Shown: positions 24,870 through 34,623 of the stretch, piece after piece | Layout: every line of letters begins with the position of its first letter | How positions within the stretch are numbered: the first letter of the stretch is position 1 | DNA from: Gnetum montanum | Lineage: Eukaryota; Streptophyta; Gnetopsida; Gnetales; Gnetaceae | Length of the DNA: 64,000 bases | Assembly (NCBI GenBank): GCA_015680685.1 | Contig: MNCI01017909.1 | Location: 1,009,564 to 1,073,563, forward strand | Reading direction: 5' to 3' | Position numbers and translations under genes: made by a program | Notes under the pieces: generated by a model | Seen by the model: only the letters and a program-made list of their open reading frames with translations | Told to the model about the DNA's origin: nothing | Database searches by the model: none

Positions 24870-25664
24870 TTAAGTGTTCTTTTCATCAAAGATGACATCT
24901 CTACTAGTCACAATCTTCTTTGTCAGAGGATTATACAATTTATATGCTTTGGATGCTTCACTTACACTAAAAAAGATACATTTTTCACTCTTATCCTCTA
25001 GCTTCTTCCTCTTCTCATCAAGGATATGTGCATAGGTAATGCAACCAAAGATTCTGAAGTCATCTACTACTAGTTTCCTCCCACTCCAAGCCTCTTCTAA
25101 TGTCATGTCTTGAATAGCAAAGGTGGGACTTCTTTTCAAAACATGGATGGTTCAATTCACAACCTCTAGCCAGAAACTCTATGGAATACTTCCTCTTGCT
25201 AAGAGGCTTCTCACGATATTGAGGATGGTCCTATTTTTCCTCTCTGATACACCATTTTGTTGTGGTGTAAAGGGGGCTATGAGCTCTCTTTGAATGTCAT
25301 AATTCTTACAAAACAAATCAAACTCTTTTGAACAATATTCTCCTCCACAATCTGTATGAATAGTCTTAATGATCTTTCCAGACTCATTCTCAACACGTGC
25401 CTTGAAGCTTTTAAATGCATTAAAAGCTTCAAACTTCCCTTGCAAAAATTAAACCCAATATTTTTGAGTATAATCATTAATGATGGTGATCAAGTACCTC
25501 TTACCTCCATTTGAGGATGGTTTTATTGGCCCACAAATTTCGAAGTGAACTAGCTCAAGGACATTCTTTGTTCTCCATGATTTGAAAGAATTGAGAATAA
25601 TGTTGTTTACCAACAACACATCCTTCATATACTTCAGAAGGACTTGTAATTTTAGGAAGACCAA
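24870..25664 (-). pseudogene. Copia integrase
   Basis: 25664-25449 encodes the start of the core (LVHFEICGPIKPSSNGGKRY, with Glu where the first catalytic Asp, D of HxDxxGP, is expected, and then IINDYTQKYWV). 25445-25179 holds IHTDCGGEYCSKEF and PFTPQQNGVSERKNRTIL, the second Asp and the Glu of the DDE triad. 25139-24870 has FRIFGCITYAHI and the KSEKCIFFSVSEASKAYKLY block of the C-terminal region. The first catalytic Asp appears lost and the pieces are in different frames. Confidence 0.85.
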
Positions 25665-26286
25665 TCACCATATTTTTTTGTTGAAGAGTCTTTAATCCTC
25701 CAAAATTCAAGTGGCCATAATGAAAATGCCAAAGCCATGTTGAGTCTTTTACTTTAGCCTTCAGGAAAGATTGAGCCCTTTCAATCCTCAATGGAAATAA
25801 TTTGTTGGAGCTTATTTGAACAACTGCAGTAGCTCCTCTTGAAGGATCATAAATTTCACAAGCATCCTTTTGAATGGTTATTACATAATCCTTCCCTAGT
25901 AATTGACTAGCACTTAACAAATTGCTTTTCAAATCAGGAACATAAAAAACATTGGAAATTGTTTCTACAAAATCATTCTTGGTTCTAATGTTAATGTCCT
26001 CCTTTCCCATTACATTTACATTAAAACAATCACCAAAACTTTCTATAGAGTAAAAACTATCATCTAAGTAAGAAAAAGAAGACTTACATCCACACATATG
26101 GTTGTTGTAGCCAATATTCACATACCATACATTTGATTGAGACTCTTGGTTGACTTGAACCACCATCAACCAATTCTTAGACTCCTTCTCTTCTACAAAA
26201 TTTGATTTCTCTCCTTTGTCATTGCATAGTTTAGTGTAGCATTCATAATGATAGTTTATGTATTTATGACATCTAAAGCATTCCAC
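25665..26286 (-). pseudogene. Copia protease and pre-integrase region
   Basis: The piece running from 26286 towards 25555 starts with a degenerate zinc knuckle, CFRCHKYINYHYEC, in which the usual His is Asn. It then reads WYVNIGYNNHMCG, where WY-DSGAS-HM is expected: the catalytic Asp-Ser-Gly is Asn-Ile-Gly, so the protease is inactive. The pre-integrase block follows (FYVPDLKSNLLSASQLL, LWHFHYGHLNFGGLKTL, which carries the H-H of the GAG-pre-integrase finger). Confidence 0.85.
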
Positions 26287-27110
26287 CTTAGATTTTTCAA
26301 CTTGTCCTCTACTTTTGCCTTGAAATTTATCACCATCCCCTTTGAAATGTTAGTTGCCATCTCTTTTGCCTCAATCTCCTCTTCTTCTAGCTCTACCTCT
26401 ACCTCTTCCTCTTGAGGAATAAGTAAAAGTAGAAGCCTTCAAAGCTTGCTCCTTAGAAGTTGAATTTTGATTCATCTTCTATTCATGGACTAACAAAGAA
26501 CTTTGAAGTTCATCAAGGGAAAGTGCATCAACATCTTTGGATTCTTCAATTGACCAAATAACATAATCAAACTTGGGGGATAAGGAATGTAATATCTTCT
26601 CAACAATAATCACATCCTCTATCTTCTCACCATGAAATCGCATGTTATTGGCTATCTCCATTGTCCTGGCACAATAGCTGGTAACAAACTCCACATCCTT
26701 CATCTATAGAGTCTCAAAATCCCTTTTCAAGGCTTGAAGTTGTGCAAACTTTACTCTCGAAGACCTCTGATATTTCTTCTTCATAGAATTCCAAAATATC
26801 CTTGGAAGTTTCTTTGCTAAGAATAGTCTCTAGGATAGAATGATCAATTGCTTGAAATAAATAATTATTTACCTTCAAATCTTTCTACCTTAGTCCCTCT
26901 AGCTTTTTTCTTTGTTTATTTGTGAGTATAGCCTCAGTTGCAGGTGCTACTACACCATCTTCAACAACTTGCTAGTACTCCTTAGACCTCAAGAAATTTT
27001 TCATCCACATGCTTCAATGGTCATAGTGACCATCAAAATGTATAATGGCAAGATGTAAAAAATTTTTAGAGGCCACTTATGTAGTACTGTGCGTTTCTCT
27101 CTAGCCTCCT
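26287..27110 (-). pseudogene. Copia gag
   Basis: The open piece 26703-26479 carries MKDVEFVTSYCARTMEIANN, then EKILHSLSPKFDYVIWSIEE and LDELQSSLLVHE, typical of the UBN2-type copia gag. The N-terminal part (26710-27110) is readable only in fragments. An Arg/Gly-rich stretch at about 26380-26420 lies before the zinc knuckle. Confidence 0.75.
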
Positions 27111-27117
27111 AAACTGA

Positions 27118-27129
27118 GCTCTAATATCA
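27118..27129 (-). other. Copia primer-binding site, two transitions
   Basis: On the minus strand TGATATTAGAGC lies one base after the 5' LTR. It differs from the initiator-Met PBS TGGTATCAGAGC by one G-to-A and one C-to-T change, consistent with methylation-driven decay. Confidence 0.75.
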
Positions 27130-27130
27130 T

Positions 27131-27495
27131 TGTCAGCCTTTGAAGCTGTGCACTACTAGCCTCAAATACTTTTTAGAGTCTAGAGATTGTTAGTATATGG
27201 ATTGTTAACACACAAGAAAACAAAAATAGAGCATAAAGAAACAAAATAGGGGCAAATAGAGGCAACTAAAACTCACTTTATTCAACTAATAATGGCCTTT
27301 AAATAGGCAAATACATCAATGGTAAAATGAGAGAAAATAACAATTGAATCCTAATATGAAGTAACTTATAAGGAAAGTAGTTACTACATGTTCAACCACC
27401 TAAAGAAAAGCAACTAATCCCTAGAGACTAGGAAAGTCCCTAAAGACTAGGACAAATAAGAAGAAAACATGTTTAACAATTAAACACATTTAATA
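27131..27495 (-). repeat. Copia 5' LTR
   Basis: Partner of 22637-23001. The outer end on the minus strand reads TATTAAATGTG where its partner reads TGTTAAATGTG, so the terminal TG has been lost. Confidence 0.85.
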
Positions 27496-27567
27496 AGCTT
27501 GGGCTCAAACTTAGACATAAGCATGGTAGTAATGCCAATTCAACATGCGCTACTTCATTCTTTACAG

Positions 27568-27860
27568 GTGAGCAAGATGGCATGGATAGTAGGAATTGTG
27601 AGGTGATGACAAAGGAATCATGGCATAGCAGTTCACATAAGGAGGACAACTTTAGACACATAGTTTATGCTTCTGATATTAATCGAAAAATGACTGAGGA
27701 GCAACTAGTAGCATGCTTTGTTACATGTGGGCAGGTAGTTGCTTGTTGGATATGTGGTGATCCAGATTTAGTCCTGTGTTTTGCCTTTTTGAATTCATGG
27801 ATGAAGATGGTGCATTAAAATTATTTTTTTTGACCAAGATCCTAACAATTATTTTGTGAT
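27568..27860 (+). pseudogene. RRM exon like CID8-type PABP-interacting proteins, frameshifted
   Basis: The translation contains HIVYASDINRKMTEEQLVAC, then CGQVVACWICGDP and FAF. This closely follows the first RRM of plant CID8-CID13 proteins (PAM2-containing poly(A)-binding-protein interactors), whose family pattern is TVYVSDID-VTEEQLA-F--CGQVVD-R-CGDP-S-LRFAF. A pyrimidine-rich tract and CAG at 27565-27567 form a plausible 3' splice site. Directly after FAF the frame changes: EFMDEDGALK, the expected continuation, is read in the next frame from about 27793, which implies one missing base near 27790. No second RRM, PAM2 motif or other exons are present. It lies 72 bp beyond the copia LTR. Most likely it is an isolated dead exon. 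Confidence 0.65.
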
Positions 27861-29535
27861 GACCATAATGGAGATCCCAAGGATGTAGAATTTCACTTTG
27901 TGGAAGTGGTGATGTTAAATTTTAATTTTCTCTTAGGATAAAAAAATATTTTAAAAAAAGAGAAAGAGAAGTTATGGGAAACTTCTTCAAATTCCCATAT
28001 GAATTAAAAATTTTTCAATTATGGTACTGTAACTACCAAATTGAACACTCAGCAACTATAACATTTTTCTCTATGGTAGTTACAACTAACTATCATAATT
28101 TTTGTAACTACCCTTAATTTTTCATGATGATTGTAACCACCCAAAAGCCACTATAAAAAGGGCTTCAAGGATAGATTTTAAAGGAGGTGATTTGAAAGAA
28201 GCAACTTTGAAGAATATTGAAGATTTCTTGTAAAGCATGGCTTGTTAAAGACATCAATTTAGCTACTTTGTTTTAATGTTGTGAGTTAATTTCTTCCCAT
28301 TTTGTTTTTAGTTACTTAGCTAATGGTTTCAATAATATTGTGCTTGGCATTTATTTTTGGAATTATTTCTAGATTGCTCTTATAACTCTATTTTTGCACA
28401 ATAGTAGACTTCTATTAGGATTTCCATAAAAGAGCATATGTTGTTAAAAAACCTATGGAGAAATATAATAGTAATGTCTTTGTGAAATTACCTATTTGAG
28501 TATAGAGGATCTAAGAAAATCTTTGGTGTTTTAAGACGATTGAAATAGCTTCATTGTTTTAAAATGTATTGCCTTGGTATTTCAATCTTGAAATTGTCAA
28601 AAAAATTTAAGACTTTGTTGAATGCAATTCTTGACAACTATTAACTAGCCAAAATAGAAGCTCGTACTTTGTCATTTATAAAGCATTTTTGGTAGTGAAA
28701 TAAGATTGTCTTTTACAAAATCACTGATTGAGCTTAGAGGGCTTGAACACTTCATAGTTAGATTGAATTGGAATAGCTCTATTGTGAAGTGTTTCCTTGT
28801 GTCAATTTATTTTGCTTAAAATATTTGAGATTTTACATAAATCTACTCTCTTTTCTTTCTCTTTCTAAGTCCATTGAATCTTTCTCTATTTTCAGTTTTC
28901 TTGTGAAATTTTCTCTCTAGGGAAAATTAGGAGTAGATTAGTAGACTTGGGCCCAAATGTTTTTGCAAAATTTTATTTGTTACAAGTAACATACTATAGG
29001 AACTATATAGATTAAGTGATTGGAAAAAATAGGAACTTTCAATAGCTCACATTATTTGATAAAGCTAGCTGAATTTCTTTTATGATAACCAATTATAGTT
29101 TCATACACAACTCAACCATTTCAACATTCACAACAACAAACACATACTCACATTTAGTTCATTTCGTAACCACTAAGTCTATTTGGAGGTATCTAGGCCT
29201 TGGTGTTGCCAAAGACCAACAAACACCTAAACCCTATTTGAAGAACACCTTTGCATCCCATGATCCCAAAGTCATGAGAATGAAGGCCCATAATGTTGGT
29301 GGTCCCAAACTACCACCAACAGTTCTTTGGCACTAGAAGAAGAGCAGAAATTCTATCATCTAAGTTCATAAGTGTGATAGTCCTAGCACACCAATAGTTC
29401 TTTTGGCACTAGAAGGAGGGCAGAAAATTAGTTATCTAAGTTCACTACATTCAAAAAGTTTGATAGTCATAACACACCAATAGTTTTTTTGGTACTAGGA
29501 GGGCTTGAAAGAAAAGAAGTAATTATTTTGAGTTC
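27861..29535 (+). other. Probable LTR/leader of the gag remnant that follows
   Basis: A TATA box in CACTATAAAAAGGGCTTC (about 28151-28168) lies in otherwise non-coding, AT-rich DNA upstream of a plus-strand gag. It contains repeated TAACTACC-like strings (28020-28145). LTR ends and a PBS could not be identified, so the assignment rests on position only. The segments TAGTTCTTTTGGCACTAGAAG and its variants at 29318-29500 are short local duplications. Confidence 0.35.
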
Positions 29536-30784
29536 ATGACCAAACAGATTGATAGTTTAGAAGATCTCAAAGGTTCTAAAAAAATTCTTGATTATAAGAA
29601 TGATTATTCATCAAAAGAAGAAAAGATGAAGGTTCTTGAGTTTGGAACAAGTAGTGGAGTAAAGACTAGAAGGATAAGAAGATCACCCCTTGTGTCTGGT
29701 TTATTAGTCTATAAGAGAAAGTCAAAGAAACATAAAAGTTTAATGATCAAAAGGAACTCTAGTAAGATGGTGAATTCACAACTAATGAATCCTTGGCAAA
29801 GAGTTACATCATTAGGATCTCAAAATTACAATGATATTTCTAAGGTGTTTTTCAAATATTTTCCTGAACCTTTTATTCTTGAAAAGTCTTACTTGGCTAA
29901 AGAATACATTCACTTATTTGAGTTAGCTTTAGCTCATGCAAATGTTCAACACCAAGACCAAGCTTGTAGGTTATTAGTATCAAATTTAAAGGATATGGCT
30001 TAAATTTGGTATTCAAACTTACCAAGCAACAATATCACAAGTTGGGATGACATGAAAAGTCTTTTTTTGGCCTAGTTTGGCAATCAATTGAATCAACAAC
30101 AACTGTACTATGGGCTAATACAAGCTAAGTAAGAAGTTAAGAAGTCTGTTAGAGCTTTCAACATTAAGTATTAAATAATTTGTAGGCTCTTCCAAAGATA
30201 ATATAGACCATCAAGTGAGATGCTTAGAGATACTTATCTTAAGGCTGTGAATCCTAATATCTCAATATGATTAATGAGAACTCTAAACTTGCTAATGTTG
30301 AATGACTACTTTAGTGAAGCTATATAGTTAGAAAAATAGTTGAACTTGAATCATGAAGAGATTATCATAACTCAAAAAAGAGGAGAAAACGATGATTCCT
30401 ATGCAAGAGTTTGCTCAAATTAATGCATTACCAAGGCCATCTCATATTAAGACAAATCAAGAATCTAAAAGCAAACAATCTGAAAAGGGACATTTAATGA
30501 AAGACTTATCCATCAAAGTAGTGAAACTAGAAAAAGCTTTGGCAAAGGTTAGAATTAAGGAAGAAAAGAAAAATAGAAAATATAAGCATCAAGATACTAA
30601 GTTAGTAGAGGATGAGGATGAAAGGAATCTTGTTATGTCTAACTTCCTTGATATTGAATCAGATAATGAGCTATTTAGTGTTCATTATGCAAGAAAATCT
30701 TCTGATAATGGATCTAGTGATACTTCTTCTCTATCAATTTCTGAAGAGGATATATCATCAGATGAAGAGTGTAATAACAATCAA
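29536..30784 (+). pseudogene. Retrotransposon gag remnant (gypsy type)
   Basis: 29536-30003 is open. The same frame goes on to about 30385 through roughly ten stops, reading WYSNLPSNNITSWDDMKSLF, QQLYYGLIQAK, SVRAFNIKY and RPSSEMLRDTYLKAVNPNIS, which is the retrotransposon gag domain pattern (W-LP-SI-SW-EM---F, and L---Q--ESV-AF--R). A second ORF in another frame (30392-30787) is Lys/Glu-rich and then Ser/Asp-rich (SSDTSSLSISEEDISSDEE). Stops fall where Gln or Trp is expected. The remnant is cut off at 30785 by a gypsy LTR. It is not closely similar to the other gags in the window. Confidence 0.65.
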
Positions 30785-31728
30785 TGATAAGTGAAGGTAC
30801 CCCTATGCACAACCATATGAATCATGAAGTGTTCATGCATGATTCAGTCAAATTTTACAAACACTATAGTTTTCGGTACACTAGTCTTCTAGGAAGTAAA
30901 ACTTTCCCTAATGGTCGATCATTATCTTCCCAATTACACTTGTGATGCATGTGGTATGGTTAAGTGTAATCAAGGCATATGATTTTTATTATTTTGTGTT
31001 TTATGTTCTTTGGTGCTTAAAGTAGAGAGGTGAGGTAATTTAACAACTAATTTAGTTTAACTAATTAACTAATCTCTAACTAGTCCTAAAATAAGTATAT
31101 GATCCCACTTTCTATACACATACTGAACCCACGTATTCATTGCTGGGTTACCAAGAGCTACGCTACTAGGTGCACCAAGTAATAATGTTGCTAGGATTAC
31201 CAAGCAAATACGTGTTTATGCTCAAAGTGATTATACTTATGTGTTTAATCCATTTAGCTTAATTAACTAACTAATCGCTTGAAGTCTAATTGATCTTAAT
31301 TAACAACATAGTTAATGAAAATAATAAATGCATAAATAAATCATTAATCTATTCTAAGTGTTGTCAGGTTTGATAAAAAGGCTCATCTTTATTGTCATAC
31401 ACATTGATGTGGTTCAAGTAAAACAATGCTTGAATAAAGATCGATATACTTTCTGACTCTTGGTTTGGGCACTCAGAAAAATATTCTAACTTTCAAATGG
31501 ATAAACTGCAAGAGCTTTGCTACTACTATGACTTCTTATTATCCATAAACATGGATGGGAGCTCATATTTATAGCTTTCGCTACAAAAATATGTTGACAG
31601 GGCCCCATAGATGTAGCAAATGCTACATTGACATAGCCCTATCGATGGGGCAACACCACGTAAGTGGGGCCCCATCTATGATGCTGCATCAATGTGGTCT
31701 CATCAACATGACCCTTTGATACTCATCA
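30785..31728 (-). mobile_element. Gypsy LTR, minus orientation
   Basis: A 944-bp LTR starting TGATAAGTGAAGGTACCCC and ending ACTCATCA. It contains the conserved blocks CAACCATA-GAATCA, GCTGGGTTACCAAG, TCTTTATTG and GTGGGCACTCAGAAAAATATT shared with the other minus-strand LTRs. A reversed TATA (ATTTATAG) lies at about 31575. It is followed on the right by a coiled-coil ORF, so it is a 3' LTR. Confidence 0.8.
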
Positions 31729-31749
31729 TACCCACATGACTAAATGAAA

Positions 31750-33553
31750 ACTCATCCTCGAGTTCCCTTACAAAATTGGAAAGGTCTAGGATTATTGATG
31801 ACTTTTAACAAAACAAACTGACTTGACAAAATTGAGTGCCTAAGTGTATGAATCAACAAATTACAAAAATTATGGTGTTCATGACACAAAATTGAACACC
31901 ATGATGTGACTACACAAAATTTGATAGCACATTCTCTAGTGGCATGAAGACGATGGAGAAGATCAGACAGTCCTAGGTGGTGGAGGCTCTTGAGGTTCTG
32001 AAGGACCTTCGTTGGCTCCAAGCACATGCAGTAGTGGAGGTAGCTATGGCTATCATACTATGGTTGCAACCTCTAGTGGAAGGCAAAAGGCATCTAGTAA
32101 TTCCTTCATCTTTTCCTCCTTGCTCCAAGGATCATTCATAGTCCACACGACATCACTAATGTGGGTTGGAATGGGGATATCCCACAGACAGGGCATTATT
32201 GAAAGCCTCTCCTTCGCATTGATAAACCAAGTAGTGAACTACTTGCATNGCCTCTCCTTCGCATTGATAAACCAAGTAGTGAACTACTTGCATTTGATAT
32301 CAAATGCTTTGACTATGTTGTGCAGCTCCTAGCTAGGTTCTCAATAGTTGATCATTGATTAATGAATCATGCCTTGAGAACTTTGATTTTAGTGTTTGCC
32401 ATTGCAAGCTTTTTCTTGGTGTCTTTGTGATGCTTGAACTTGGCCTCGTATAACAAGTTCGAGCTAGCCATTTTTTTCTAGAGTTCTAATAGTAGCTGTT
32501 TGGTAGCCAACATGGCCAGATTCACATAATGGAGATTGGTGAGCTCTATGTATGCCATCATCTCCTCAATTTCCAACACCCTCATGCAGATTTATGCTTT
32601 GTTGGAGGTGTCTATCCCATCAACAATATGATTGCCACATCTCTTTTCCTTGCTAGAGTTATTGGAGGGTTTCATTCACTTTTTCCTTTGCCAACTAGAT
32701 GTGTTTTTCATTTACTTCATTTTGTAGCTCTACTTGTTCTCTGTAATGGTCCTTGACTCTCTCAAATTTGAGAGCCTCCAATTTCTAAGAAGCTACCTTG
32801 ATTGTAGTTTTCTAGTGAAGGGTGCAGACCTTCTCCATGGAGAGATTTTTATTTTCTACTACCAATATTCTCAATTTTGTATTTGCTTTAGCTATTTGCT
32901 CCTGCTATTGATGGATGAAGTCTATTAATTATTGTTTGTATGCATCAACATTTTGTAGGTGATGGTTCTCTGTGGTCAACTATACATCCTCTTAACAGGT
33001 CTAATCCAAGGCCTTCTAAATCTTGTGCTATGTGGCATATGCCAAGGATCAGTACAATACTAAAATCTCCATTACACCTTCAACCCCTTATAGTTTAGTA
33101 TGAAGTTATTCCATAGCTTCATCTCTTATCAATGGAAAGTTAAGGAATGCGAGTCAGCAATCTGGGCTCTTAATTTGAAAACTTCCATGGCTAAGCATTC
33201 ATTTAGCTCCTTGGCTATTTTAAGTTGCCCCTCCAAGATTATATTCTTGCCCCTTGCCTCTAGCAGCTCTGACTAGGTTACAAAAATATTATCAGGAAGG
33301 TCAAAGACATTTGAAACTAGTTGCCTAGTTCCCACCAATTAGTTTAGCATATCTTTGTGCTATGCTACATTTATTCTACCACTTGTGGTCCTTGTGGATG
33401 TTTTCACATCTTTGAGTGTAGTGATGTCTAGTGTAAATGTTGTAGGTGCATTGAGCATTTCCACAATATGGTCAGTGACCACTTTTGCTACAATCTCCTA
33501 CCCTTGGTATTGCATCACCAATACAGTTTCCCCTTCACCCTTCTCTAAGCATA
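31750..33553 (-). pseudogene. Gypsy 3' coiled-coil ORF, decayed (third copy)
   Basis: Follows the LTR at 30785-31728 in the same relation as 3400-6250 to its LTR. Minus-strand translation is Leu/Lys/Glu-rich and broken by stops. Blocks such as ELTNLHYVNLAMLATKQ and ELCKLKHHKDTKKKLAMANT-like strings (32400-32560) parallel the other two copies. The Gly/Pro-rich C-terminal end lies at 31975-32060. The copy is cut at 33553 by the start of another LTR, and it contains the assembly duplication at 32205-32293. Confidence 0.55.
32205..32293. other. Assembly artefact: identical 44-bp blocks around a single N
   Basis: The 44 bases 32205-32248 (GCCTCTCCTTCGCATTGATA...) are repeated exactly at 32250-32293 with one N (32249) between them. 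This is the usual trace of two contig ends that overlap but were joined without merging. The true sequence probably has one copy. Confidence 0.9.
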
Positions 33554-34039
33554 TGATGAGACACGATATGCACAAGCTGCGATATTGCATCCCTTGCGAT
33601 ATCACGTATGCGATATCACGGTCTGCCGCCAAATCTATAAATAAGAGGCGACACTCCCCTCATTTGACATCCTAGGTGTAAAGTAGCGAAGCTCTACCAA
33701 ATTGATCACCCTAGAGATAGAATATTTTCCATGTGCCCGCAGTAGGAGTCCCCCAAGTGAACGATTCTTTATTCGAGCAGCTTTGTACCTGAAAGCAAGT
33801 TATGTATGGCAATAAAGACGAGCTTTGTGGATAAACCTTGCAGTACATGGATAGGTTTATTTAATGTTATTTATTGCTTTCCTAGTAACGTGGCATGAGT
33901 ACGACTTGGTTACGAGCATTGACGAATGTGTACGGCTAGCCAAGGAATCGGCTACTCATCATAATTAGATTCTCTCACCCTTACCTCCTAGAACGTGGGA
34001 CAAGTACGACTTGATTACAAGCATCCACGGATGTGTACG
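33554..34039 (+). repeat. Gypsy 5' LTR, incomplete because of the gap
   Basis: TATA box TATAAATA at 33636-33643, AATAAA at 33811-33816. The sequence matches the reverse complement of the solo LTR 9323-10199. Two short direct repeats occur near its right end: GAGTACGACTTGGTTACGAGC at 33897 and CAAGTACGACTTGATTACAAGC at 34001, each followed by CGGATGTGTACG-like sequence. They probably reflect either a genuine LTR repeat or a collapsed assembly edge. Confidence 0.75.
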
Positions 34040-34623
34040 NNNNNNNNNNNNNNNNNNNNNNNNNNNNNNNNNNNNNNNNNNNNNNNNNNNNNNNNNNNNN
34101 NNNNNNNNNNNNNNNNNNNNNNNNNNNNNNNNNNNNNNNNNNNNNNNNNNNNNNNNNNNNNNNNNNNNNNNNNNNNNNNNNNNNNNNNNNNNNNNNNNNN
34201 NNNNNNNNNNNNNNNNNNNNNNNNNNNNNNNNNNNNNNNNNNNNNNNNNNNNNNNNNNNNNNNNNNNNNNNNNNNNNNNNNNNNNNNNNNNNNNNNNNNN
34301 NNNNNNNNNNNNNNNNNNNNNNNNNNNNNNNNNNNNNNNNNNNNNNNNNNNNNNNNNNNNNNNNNNNNNNNNNNNNNNNNNNNNNNNNNNNNNNNNNNNN
34401 NNNNNNNNNNNNNNNNNNNNNNNNNNNNNNNNNNNNNNNNNNNNNNNNNNNNNNNNNNNNNNNNNNNNNNNNNNNNNNNNNNNNNNNNNNNNNNNNNNNN
34501 NNNNNNNNNNNNNNNNNNNNNNNNNNNNNNNNNNNNNNNNNNNNNNNNNNNNNNNNNNNNNNNNNNNNNNNNNNNNNNNNNNNNNNNNNNNNNNNNNNNN
34601 NNNNNNNNNNNNNNNNNNNNNNN
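34040..34623. other. Assembly gap (584 N)
   Basis: Unresolved bases inside the gypsy element at 33554-37900, between its LTR and its gag. The open frames that appear across it are meaningless. Confidence 0.99.

Larger units (their letters stand above)
22637..27495 (-). mobile_element. Ty1/copia element, complete structure, decayed coding capacity
   Basis: Two LTRs of 365 bp each (22637-23001 and 27131-27495) bound a 4859-bp element, a typical copia length. On the minus strand the order is PBS, gag, protease, integrase, RT, RNase H, then a purine-rich GGAGAG just before the 3' LTR. Integrase and RT blocks resemble the Tork/TNT1-like group (inference). The flanks GGCTC and AGCTT share three of five bases, so the target duplication is uncertain. 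Confidence 0.9.
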
